Source: Roseburia sp. | Lineage (GTDB): Bacteria; Bacillota; Clostridia; Lachnospirales; Lachnospiraceae | Direction of reading: 5' to 3' | Assembly: GCA_023667765.1 (NCBI GenBank) | Contig: JAMOZS010000026.1 | Span: 1-36,554 of the forward strand | DNA length: 36,554 nucleotides | In this document: in pieces, positions 6,346-13,018 of the stretch | How positions within the stretch are numbered: position 1 is the stretch's first letter | Layout of the letters: each line of letters starts with the position of its first letter | Notes under the pieces: generated by a model | What the model was told of the DNA's origin: nothing | What the model saw: only the letters and a program-made list of their open reading frames with translations | Databases searched by the model: none | Translations under genes and position numbers: made by a program

Positions 6346-8499
6346 ATGGCAGCAAAGAGCGGCAGTTTATCGATTAACAGTGAAAACATATTTCCAATTA
6401 TTAAGAAGTGGCTGTATTCCGACCATGATATTTTTTACAGGGAGCTGATTTCCAATGGCTGTGATGCAGTAACGAAATTAAAAAAGCTGGATATGATGGG
6501 AGAATATTCTCTGCCGGAGGGTTATAAGGCCAAGGTGGAGGTGATTGTGAATCCCGAGGAAAAGACGCTGGTTATTATCGATAACGGTCTGGGTATGACC
6601 GCTGAAGAGGTGGAGGAATATATCAATCAGATAGCTTTCTCCGGCGCAACGGATTTTATTGAGAAATATAAGGACAAGAGTAATGCGGACCAGATTATCG
6701 GACATTTCGGTCTGGGCTTTTATTCCGCTTTTATGGTGGCTGACGAGGTGCATATTGACACCCTGTCTTATAAGGCCGATGCAAAGCCGGTTCACTGGGA
6801 GTGTGACGGCGGCACGGAGTTTTCCATGGAAGAGGGCGATAAGACGGAGGTAGGTACGAAGATTACCCTGTTCTTAAACGAGGACTGCCTGGAGTTTTGT
6901 AACGAGTACAAGGCCCGAGAGGTGATTAAGAAGTATTGTTCCTTTATGCCTACGGAAATTTATCTTTCCAAAGCGGATACCAAGGAAACACAGATTATTA
7001 AGGCGGACGAGAAACTGGATACGGATGTGGTACTGGAGGAGATTCATCCGGAGCCCAAGAAGGCGGAGGACGGTTCCGTCATAGAGGGAGAGACGCAGGG
7101 AGAGGAGAAGCTTAAGATTCAGAAGCGCCCGGAGCTTTTGAATGAGACAAGGCCTCTTTGGACAAAGCATCCCAATGACTGTACCAAGGAGGAGTATCTG
7201 GAATTTTATCGCAAGGTATTCCAGGATTATAAGGAGCCCTTGTTCTGGATTCATTTGAATATGGATTATCCCTTTAATCTGAAAGGTATTCTGTATTTCC
7301 CCAAGATTAATATGGAGTATGAATCAATCGAGGGAACGATTAAGCTGTACAATAATCAGGTATTCATTGCCGACAATATCAAGGAAGTTATTCCGGAATT
7401 TCTGCTTCTGTTAAAGGGGGTTATCGACTGTCCTGATTTGCCGCTGAATGTGTCCAGAAGTGCCCTGCAGAACGACGGATTCGTAAAGAAAATTTCAGAG
7501 TATATCTCCAAGAAGGTGGCGGATAAGCTTTCAGGCATGTGTAAGACCGAGAAGGAGGAGTATGATAAGTATTGGGATGATATCAGTCCCTTTATCAAAT
7601 TCGGCTGTCTGAAGGATGATAAGTTCTGTGAGAAGATGAACGACTATATTCTGTTTAAGAATTTGGAGGGTAAGTATCTGACTTTGCCCGAATGTCTGGA
7701 GACGAAGCCTCTGGAGGAGCAGACTGAGGCCGGCGGCGCCCCGGAGGAGAACGGTGAGAAAGCGGAGGCCGGCGGTGCCGTTGACGAAAACGGCGAAAAG
7801 GTGGAAGCCGAGGTAGTAGAAGAAGGCGGCGCAGGCTCAGAGAAGGAAGCCGAAGAAGCACAGGATTCGGAGGAAGAGGAGAAGAAGGAAAAGATTATTT
7901 ACTATGTCACCGATGAACAGCAGCAGAGCCAGTACATTAATATGTTCAAGGCGGCAAAGATGGACGCTGTTATCCTGACCCATAATATAGACCAGCCTTT
8001 TATCTCACAGCTGGAATCCAAGAATGAGGGCATTAAGTTCCAGAGAATCGATGCGGATGTAACAGATGCCTTTAAGTCCAAGACCTCTAAGAAGGCTCAG
8101 GAGGAGTTTGAGGAACAGGCTAAGGTGATAACGGAGCTTATGAAGAAGGCTCTGAAGAACGACAAGATTACCGTTAAGGTGGAAAAGCTGAAGAATAAGA
8201 AGATTTCTTCTATGATTACGCTGTCCGAGGAGAGCAGGCGTATGCAGGATATGATGAAGATGTACGCTATGCCTGGAATGGATATGGGAGGCTTCGGCGG
8301 AGAGGGCGAAACTTTGCTGCTTAACGCAAACCATCCTCTTGTGCAGTACGTGACCGAGCATCAGGACGGTGAAAATGTGAAGATGATTTGCGAGCAGCTC
8401 TATGATTTGGCGAAGCTTCAGCATGCCCCTCTTGCTCCCGAGGCTATGACCCGTTTCATCGCGCGGAGCAATGAGATTATGCTCTTGTTGGCAAAATAA
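6346..8499 (+). CDS. htpG: molecular chaperone HtpG (bacterial Hsp90)
   Basis: This is a cytosolic ATP-dependent Hsp90 dimer. The N-terminal GHKL domain shows YRELISNGCDA, DNGLGM, the FSGATDF segment and the lid motif GHFGLGFYS. The middle domain includes LNVSRSALQND, and the C-terminal dimerisation domain follows. The start is set at ATG 6346, with AAGGG eleven bases upstream; the in-frame GTG at 6337 is too close to that site. At 717 residues it is roughly 90 longer than usual bacterial HtpG. The excess is a charged insert near residues 225-250 and a mostly acidic, repeat-bearing insert at about 461-515, which ends where the conserved IIYYVTDEQQQSQYI begins. The CIRCE site upstream places it under HrcA. 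Confidence 0.95.
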   Translation: MAAKSGSLSINSENIFPIIKKWLYSDHDIFYRELISNGCDAVTKLKKLDMMGEYSLPEGYKAKVEVIVNPEEKTLVIIDNGLGMTAEEVEEYINQIAFSGATDFIEKYKDKSNADQIIGHFGLGFYSAFMVADEVHIDTLSYKADAKPVHWECDGGTEFSMEEGDKTEVGTKITLFLNEDCLEFCNEYKAREVIKKYCSFMPTEIYLSKADTKETQIIKADEKLDTDVVLEEIHPEPKKAEDGSVIEGETQGEEKLKIQKRPELLNETRPLWTKHPNDCTKEEYLEFYRKVFQDYKEPLFWIHLNMDYPFNLKGILYFPKINMEYESIEGTIKLYNNQVFIADNIKEVIPEFLLLLKGVIDCPDLPLNVSRSALQNDGFVKKISEYISKKVADKLSGMCKTEKEEYDKYWDDISPFIKFGCLKDDKFCEKMNDYILFKNLEGKYLTLPECLETKPLEEQTEAGGAPEENGEKAEAGGAVDENGEKVEAEVVEEGGAGSEKEAEEAQDSEEEEKKEKIIYYVTDEQQQSQYINMFKAAKMDAVILTHNIDQPFISQLESKNEGIKFQRIDADVTDAFKSKTSKKAQEEFEEQAKVITELMKKALKNDKITVKVEKLKNKKISSMITLSEESRRMQDMMKMYAMPGMDMGGFGGEGETLLLNANHPLVQYVTEHQDGENVKMICEQLYDLAKLQHAPLAPEAMTRFIARSNEIMLLLAK
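7726..7803 (+). repeat. tandem 39-bp in-frame repeat inside htpG
   Basis: Two adjacent 39-base units (7726-7764 and 7765-7803) encode EAGGAPEENGEKA and EAGGAVDENGEKV. A degenerate third unit begins EAEVV. Most differences are third-position or conservative. The units form the core of the acidic insert and look like a recent internal expansion. Confidence 0.85.
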
Positions 8500-8508
8500 G
8501 GGACGGGA

Positions 8509-9369
8509 CTATAGTCGGTACAGAGAAAGAGGACCGGCCAGGATGTTTCGGGAGACGAAAAGGGAGCTGTCCGGGCGTACCTCCACATGCCATTTGACCA
8601 GTGTGATGGCAGCATTTTCTATTTCAATGCAGGTGATGCAGCGGGGATGGACACAGCTGCCGGTATTAAAATAGCGTGTTTCGGAATCCCCCAGCATGGG
8701 GCGATGGGTGTGCCCCGTTATCAGGTAGCAGTTGTTTTTTATGGCCCATCCGGAGAGTCGTTTTTCACTTCTCTGCCTGCGGCGATAATTTTTGGCGGCG
8801 CTGGTAGGGTCCAGAACGCCCATTTGCTCAAGCGATTTCCACAGATAGCGCACCAGAAAGCGGGATAGCTTCCAGAGAGTGGAGTTGAGCAGATCCGCCT
8901 GATGCCCGTGGGTCAGATATAGCTCCAGACAATGGGGTGTTGTGCGCGGACTCCCAGAGCCGCCCGGGGCACAATGGCAGAACTTCAGGACCAGACCGCT
9001 GTAATGGGGTTGTTCACGGCTGTATTTCATGGCGTGGTCGTGATTCCCATAGATTTGATAGAGTCGGTTTTCTTTTCGGAAAAGGGAGAGCAGACAGAAT
9101 ACATCACTGTGAATCTCCTGAATGGCGGCGAGACTGCGGTTTTCCCACAGTTCGTCGCCGTCTCCGAGCTCAACATACAGAAAGCCGTTGTTATAATAAT
9201 GGCGAAGCGCTGCGAGGTACAAATTCTGATTCTTTAAAAAGTTATCGTTGGAATTGCCGATTCCCCGATGACAGTCGCTAATCAGCACAATCTTTGAACG
9301 GGGCCGCAGCGCCAGTACAGGCGCATTGCAAAAGCTCTTATTCAGTCTTTTTTCATAGCTTGCTTTCAT
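8509..9369 (-). CDS. metallophosphoesterase (calcineurin-like)
   Basis: The protein has 286 residues. The two-metal phosphoesterase motifs occur in order: ISDCHRG (about residues 31-37), ELGDGDELWE, IYGNHDHAMKY, LTHGHQAD and ITGHTHRPML. There is no signal peptide or membrane segment. The substrate is not evident. A sequence with GDGDE in place of the more common GDxxD resembles the UDP-diacylglucosamine hydrolase-like and general protein-phosphatase-like branches, but neither can be claimed. GGAGAG sits five bases before the ATG. It converges on htpG with only nine bases between stop codons and lies 60 bases downstream of the DUF4474-type gene, with which it may be cotranscribed. Confidence 0.85.
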   Translation of the reverse strand: MKASYEKRLNKSFCNAPVLALRPRSKIVLISDCHRGIGNSNDNFLKNQNLYLAALRHYYNNGFLYVELGDGDELWENRSLAAIQEIHSDVFCLLSLFRKENRLYQIYGNHDHAMKYSREQPHYSGLVLKFCHCAPGGSGSPRTTPHCLELYLTHGHQADLLNSTLWKLSRFLVRYLWKSLEQMGVLDPTSAAKNYRRRQRSEKRLSGWAIKNNCYLITGHTHRPMLGDSETRYFNTGSCVHPRCITCIEIENAAITLVKWHVEVRPDSSLFVSRNILAGPLSLYRL

Positions 9370-9429
9370 GTCGCTCTCCTTTTTTTCTTTTAAATATCCG
9401 GCGGTATCATGACAGATGGCTTTTGTATA

Positions 9430-10350
9430 TTAGTGTTTTTTACAGGTACGATTGCATTTACGACAGCTCTTTTGATGGCATTTCCTGCGTTTTTTGTTAC
9501 GGAAGATGCGGCGGAACACAGACGGCAGGAAGAAGTACAGGCAGAGCAGGCGGTCTATGCTGGAGCAGAAGGGTTTTGTCACCCACAAAAACAGTCGGCA
9601 GAGGGACCTGTTTTTCCATTGGCTGAAACGGCAGAAAAATCTCTGCAGGAAAGGAAGTCGGCAGGAGGTGCAGCTCTCAAACAGAAGCTGAACCTGCAGA
9701 CCGTAGACCTGGAAGGAGAGATTATCCTGCTTCTGCAAAGCATTTGTAAAGGCATTCAGCATCTCTGCATTGGGGAAGGTAATACAAACCTGCATGGACA
9801 AATCCCGGGGCTCACTGTATTTTCCCATATGGAAGATGGTGAGCCACCAGTGTCGTCTACAAAGCTGGGATATCTGACAGCCGTTGCGGAAAAGACGAAT
9901 GGATATGGGAAGCATTTCGACGTCCTCTACACTGTGGAACAGAGCAGTTTTCTGCCAGATGGTAGAGACCAGAGAGTCCGCCTTATAGATTCCCACCTCG
10001 CATCCCAGATTGATGCCGTATTGGCCCTTCCAGAGCTCAATCAGCCATGTGCGCTCCTGGTAGTCAAAGTAAATGGGCAGACAGTCAAAGACCATATGAA
10101 AGTGGGAAGCATAGCGGTCGAATAGCGCCGTGTAGCCGAAGGTGCGTTGAGGCGCGTCGATGATGGTGGAAAAGACGTCCTGGGAGGGGTCATAGCAGTA
10201 ACCGAAGGGCTCGATGAGAGGCTCCAGGGTATCGCACTTTTCCTCGCAGGTCATATTGCATAGTATTTTGCGGATTTTTTTCTTTCGGAATCTAAAAAAA
10301 AGATAGAAAATCAGGACGAAGATTAGAAGGCATCCGATAAACAGATACAT
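9430..10350 (-). CDS. DUF4474-type membrane-anchored protein
   Basis: The protein has 306 residues. An N-terminal membrane helix (about residues 2-20, IGCLLIFVLIFYLFF) is followed by a basic stop-transfer FRKKKIRK. The central region has FGYCYDPSQDVFSTIIDAPQ, FDCLPIYFDYQERTWLIELW and KGQYGINLGCEVGIY, which I recognise as the DUF4474 signature (function unknown). The last 80 residues are unusual: rich in Cys, Arg, Lys and aromatic residues, ending RKCHQKSCRKCNRTCKKH. GGAGAAAC precedes the ATG. The next gene on this strand is the metallophosphoesterase. Its role is unknown, and the Cys/Arg-rich tail could bind metal, nucleic acid or membrane. Confidence 0.75.
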   Translation of the reverse strand: MYLFIGCLLIFVLIFYLFFRFRKKKIRKILCNMTCEEKCDTLEPLIEPFGYCYDPSQDVFSTIIDAPQRTFGYTALFDRYASHFHMVFDCLPIYFDYQERTWLIELWKGQYGINLGCEVGIYKADSLVSTIWQKTALFHSVEDVEMLPISIRLFRNGCQISQLCRRHWWLTIFHMGKYSEPRDLSMQVCITFPNAEMLNAFTNALQKQDNLSFQVYGLQVQLLFESCTSCRLPFLQRFFCRFSQWKNRSLCRLFLWVTKPFCSSIDRLLCLYFFLPSVFRRIFRNKKRRKCHQKSCRKCNRTCKKH

Positions 10351-10480
10351 GCTGTTTCTCCATAAATGTTTTCTATATTTTATGTTCGAGAGGATAATTG
10401 GTCACTGATTTCTCCTATTTTCGTCATTTTTCTCACAGTTTGATTTCAAGGTGGGCTGTGTTTTTGACTGACGGATAAGG

Positions 10481-10696
10481 ATGGCATGAGAGCGCACAAA
10501 GCTGTCACCTGCGCAGACAAATGAGATTTTCTTAATGTTCCGGATATCATCAGCAATTTCGGGACAGGATGTCCCGAAAAGCCCGACCTGAGCCACGATG
10601 GCGAATGTCGGGCGGTTGCGTGAACAGCTATAATTCTATCGGAACATTTAGAAAATCCATTTGATGGAGCAGACAGCGTGTGCGCTTTCATGCCAT
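10481..10696. repeat. long imperfect inverted repeat (hairpin element, about 216 bp)
   Basis: The left arm 10481-10542 (starting ATGGCATGAGAGCGCACA) and the right arm 10640-10696, read in reverse complement (starting ATGGCATGAAAGCGCACA), align with a few gaps at roughly 80% identity. Both end in ATTTTCTWAATGTTCCG. The 97-base loop holds two perfect hairpins: TTTCGGGACA/TGTCCCGAAA (10557-10579) and GCCCGAC/GTCGGGC (10581-10613, with GCC/GGC inside). It occupies most of the gap 10351-10806, which has no gene I can support. It looks like a MITE-like element or a structured RNA. Confidence 0.7.
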
Positions 10697-10698
10697 TC

Positions 10699-10755
10699 AT
10701 AAGTTGCCGAAATATACATTCTCACCAACAGCTGGCCACTATAGTGGCAACTTAT
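10699..10755. repeat. second palindrome cluster next to the long inverted repeat
   Basis: ATAAGTTGCC (10699-10708) matches GGCAACTTAT (10746-10755) exactly. The right arm overlaps a 14-base perfect palindrome GCCACTATAGTGGC (10735-10748), so two folds exclude each other. No T tract follows, which argues against a simple terminator. Confidence 0.55.
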
Positions 10756-10806
10756 TTCTGCATGGCTGAACTGTTACAAATTGCTTTAAGGGGAGTGCGT
10801 ATTCTA

Positions 10807-10836
10807 TTGACAAAGGTAAGAGGGGAGGAGTATACT
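10807..10836 (+). promoter_or_regulatory. sigma-A promoter upstream of the membrane-protein gene
   Basis: TTGACA (10807-10812) and TATACT (10831-10836) are 18 bases apart. The predicted start near 10843 falls at the edge of a GTTAG/CTAAC palindrome, so occupancy of that site would block initiation. Confidence 0.7.
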
Positions 10837-10843
10837 TTAAAAA

Positions 10844-10859
10844 GTTAGCCTATACTAAC
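10844..10859. promoter_or_regulatory. possible DtxR-like operator at the transcription start
   Basis: GTTAG-N6-CTAAC sits at +1. The core GTTAGCCTA matches the centre of the DtxR/IdeR box, and by hand count about 14 of 19 positions fit that consensus. This suggests metal-responsive repression, but a generic two-fold operator for another regulator fits equally well. Confidence 0.35.
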
Positions 10860-10878
10860 CGGAGGAGGGTAGACGCAT

Positions 10879-10938
10879 TTGTTAAAACACAGAGTTATGC
10901 AGCAAAGGAGAAGAAAACCGGGAAAGATTGGGAAATGA
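10879..10938 (+). CDS. possible 19-residue basic leader peptide
   Basis: A TTG start nine bases after a near-ideal GGAGGAGGG (10861-10869) opens a frame ending in RVMQQRRRKPGKIGK and closing at TGA 10936-10938. The strong ribosome binding site lies right after the promoter and over 100 bases before the next gene, which has its own site. Something therefore probably initiates here. The peptide is very basic and I do not recognise it. Confidence 0.3.
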   Translation: MLKHRVMQQRRRKPGKIGK

Positions 10939-10974
10939 CCGGGAAAGACCGGATAGGGAAGGAGAAATTACGAT

Positions 10975-11595
10975 ATGATAACAAGAATACTGTTGCTTAC
11001 GGCATTTGTCGGACATATTATCTGCTGGGTGAGCGATTTGCTTCTGATATATGCTCCCGGCGGGAGATTCCGCTTTGATTGTATGGATAATAATGAAAAA
11101 ATGTCAAAGGTATTTGAGGGGATGCCGTTAAAAAGGCCGCTGGCTTCCATGCTGCTTGGGTTGCTTGCACTTATGATGTCCTTTGGCGGTTATCTCGGCC
11201 TATATGAATGGATAAAGCAGTTTTCCGTCCCCTGTGCCGCAGTCATAATAGTATCCGCAGTACTGTTTTTCATTCCGGTGGCGGCACATCATGTGTTTTG
11301 CGGTACGGTTGAATGGTTTTACATACGTCTGGGAAGAACGGAAGAAGCCAGAGAGGCGGTATTGGATTTCTTCAAAAAGACCTCTGTCACAATGTATGTC
11401 TGCTATTTGGGATTGCTGGTTTCTGCGATAGCTCTTTTCATAGCTATTGTTACGGGGAATACATCCCTTCCTCAGTGGAGCTGCCTGTTTAATGTTATCC
11501 CGCTTTATATTGCGTTTGCGCTGTTTAAAGCGCCGGGAGCAGGGAATCTTGCGGGAGGGGCTATGTTTTTGGGACTTTTTCTACTGATGAGGTAA
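10975..11595 (+). CDS. multi-pass membrane protein (DUF6796-like)
   Basis: The protein has 206 residues. It shows about six hydrophobic segments: near the N-terminus (ILLLTAFVGHIICWVSDLLL), about 55-75, 85-105, 140-160, 165-180 and 190-204. The segment HHVFCGTVEWFYIRLGRTEEA is its most distinctive. I believe this matches the DUF6796 family of Clostridial membrane proteins of unknown function, from memory and not verified. AAGGAG lies about ten bases before the ATG. It is expressed from the promoter at 10807-10836 with the possible DtxR-like site, behind the leader peptide candidate. No partner gene gives a function. Confidence 0.7.
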   Translation: MITRILLLTAFVGHIICWVSDLLLIYAPGGRFRFDCMDNNEKMSKVFEGMPLKRPLASMLLGLLALMMSFGGYLGLYEWIKQFSVPCAAVIIVSAVLFFIPVAAHHVFCGTVEWFYIRLGRTEEAREAVLDFFKKTSVTMYVCYLGLLVSAIALFIAIVTGNTSLPQWSCLFNVIPLYIAFALFKAPGAGNLAGGAMFLGLFLLMR

Positions 11596-11621
11596 AGGGA
11601 TGGAAGGATGAAGCTCTGTTA

Positions 11622-11651
11622 TTGACAGTATTTTTTACTCTGTGCTATACT
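11622..11651 (+). promoter_or_regulatory. sigma-A promoter of the gene at 11693
   Basis: TTGACA (11622-11627) and TATACT (11646-11651) are 18 bases apart. The predicted start near 11658 is followed at once by the hairpin GAATCC/GGATTC (11661-11678), close to the ribosome binding region. Confidence 0.7.
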
Positions 11652-11688
11652 GAGGAAGAAGAATCCCTTAAAGGATTCTTGGCGGAAC

Positions 11689-11766
11689 GGGGATGGCACC
11701 CATTATAAAAAACAGCATGCCGCGTGATAGCTGGGAAAGGGGGAAGACACCCATAACAAAAAACAT
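11689..11766 (+). repeat. 51-base-spaced direct repeat at the 5' end of the 11693 gene
   Basis: The segment starting GGGGATGGCACCCATTATAA (11689 on) recurs as GGGGGAAGACACCCATAACA (11740 on). Both continue AAAAACA, and related bases lie upstream. The offset is 51 bases, exactly 17 codons. It repeats the start-codon region of the gene, with ATG replaced by AAG in the second copy. Confidence 0.75.
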
Positions 11767-12946
11767 AACGGTAACAGATGAAAAAGGAACAATTATCGGC
11801 GCTACTTATCCTAAAAGGGCGAGAGGGCTGGTAAAGAATGGACGGGCGCTTTACGTGGACGACTGTACCATTCGATTGTCCGCGAAAGCGGTGCCGTCCG
11901 ATGATAAATCGGAGGTAAATCAAATGAAATATATTATGTTTAATCCACGAAACTGGTCTATTTGCGAGGCGAATCAGCGACCTTTCTTTTCTCAGAATTC
12001 GTTTTTTAACGGTAGCCCTCAGACGCCGGCAGAACGCAGTTTTATGACTGATTTTGACGGAGGGCTTGTAGAGTGCTTTATGCTGGGAGGTTGGACGATT
12101 TCCTATGTGGAAATCGTATCCAAGCATTATGCGCTGATACCGGACGAGGAGTATTGCTTCGTGTTCTGGTTAAACGGAGGAGAGAATGACAGAAATGATG
12201 AAGTGTGTCAGCTCAGAATTGTTTTTTCAGGCGATGTCAGCTATGGCAATACATACAAATTAAACCGCAGTTATATCAAACCGCTTCTGCATTATCAGGG
12301 TTGGGAGCTGTATGCCATTACCTTTCAGACGCCAAAGGCGGAAGCCGATACGGATGCATCTATTGATACCATGTTCAGCTTTATAGCCGGAAATGCCCCC
12401 ATGACGGTAAAGACGGCGAAGGAGCCGAAGGCATACGAGGCCTGGGAGGATACACCGGATGAATTTGCAAGGCAGCGGCCTCAACGGCATAATATTGTGT
12501 TTGAGGACGGCTGGCCATCCATAAACATGTATGGCGGTGATAAGTATTCTACCGAGATATTGCGTAAAAGGCAGAGTGCAGAAGAGGAACCGCTTCAGGA
12601 GCTAAAGAACTTCTGGGAGGAGCTGAATCGGCGTCATGCCGAATTGCTCAGACAATATCACCAGCAGGAGAAGGTTTATCGGGAATCCGGACAGGGTGAT
12701 GTGTCGGGAGGCGAAGAACGCGGGAGTATCGAGACAGATTTTGCAGGTATTGGTGAAATTCTGTCAGAGTGTCAGGGGAAGTTGCGTAATCTTTTCCGGC
12801 AGGTTTCGGAAAGCCATAGGATGGCGGATGAGGATGCCTGGGAAGAGAGAAAGGATGAGCTGGAGGATGACATGAACGATATAGAAAGTGAGATGGATGA
12901 AGTAGAGTCCATGCTGGAGGATATCGTGGAGCGTTTGCAGGATTAG
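11693..12946 (+). CDS. uncharacterised protein with a short N-terminal Clostridial domain and acidic coiled-coil tail
   Basis: The protein has 417 residues. Residues about 25-60 (VTDEKGTIIGATYPKRARGL, then VKNGRALYVDDCTIRLS) resemble a small N-terminal module I recall at the front of many Lachnospiraceae proteins of unknown role. Residues about 80-270 are rich in aromatic residues and alternating strands, compatible with a beta-sandwich or carbohydrate-binding-like fold. Residues 300-417 are helical and end in an acidic coiled coil (DDMNDIESEMDEVESMLEDI). There is no signal peptide or membrane helix. The start is ambiguous: the 51-base duplication means the ancestral start probably lay where KTPITKN is now. 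Function not recognised. Confidence 0.7.
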   Translation: MAPIIKNSMPRDSWERGKTPITKNITVTDEKGTIIGATYPKRARGLVKNGRALYVDDCTIRLSAKAVPSDDKSEVNQMKYIMFNPRNWSICEANQRPFFSQNSFFNGSPQTPAERSFMTDFDGGLVECFMLGGWTISYVEIVSKHYALIPDEEYCFVFWLNGGENDRNDEVCQLRIVFSGDVSYGNTYKLNRSYIKPLLHYQGWELYAITFQTPKAEADTDASIDTMFSFIAGNAPMTVKTAKEPKAYEAWEDTPDEFARQRPQRHNIVFEDGWPSINMYGGDKYSTEILRKRQSAEEEPLQELKNFWEELNRRHAELLRQYHQQEKVYRESGQGDVSGGEERGSIETDFAGIGEILSECQGKLRNLFRQVSESHRMADEDAWEERKDELEDDMNDIESEMDEVESMLEDIVERLQD

Positions 12947-12976
12947 CCCGTCATTTTAAAACAGCATAAAAACAAT

Positions 12977-13018
12977 ACAGGCAGAGTCCTTTTTGGGAGG
13001 CTCTGCCTGTTCTTGTTT
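12977..13018. terminator. bidirectional intrinsic terminator
   Basis: ACAGGCAGAG (12977-12986) pairs perfectly with CTCTGCCTGT (13001-13010). TCTTGTTT follows on the plus strand and ATTGTTTTT on the minus strand. It serves both the 11693 gene and the converging uxuB. Confidence 0.85.

Noticed and set aside
9409..10125. 238-residue plus-strand ORF
   Set aside because: It lies opposite the DUF4474-type gene, which has a ribosome binding site and recognisable motifs; the plus frame has neither.
10402..10700. Minus-strand ORFs of 64 and 84 residues in the gene-poor gap
   Set aside because: Their frames run through the long inverted repeat and hairpins; neither has a convincing start. They are probably by-products of the repeat.
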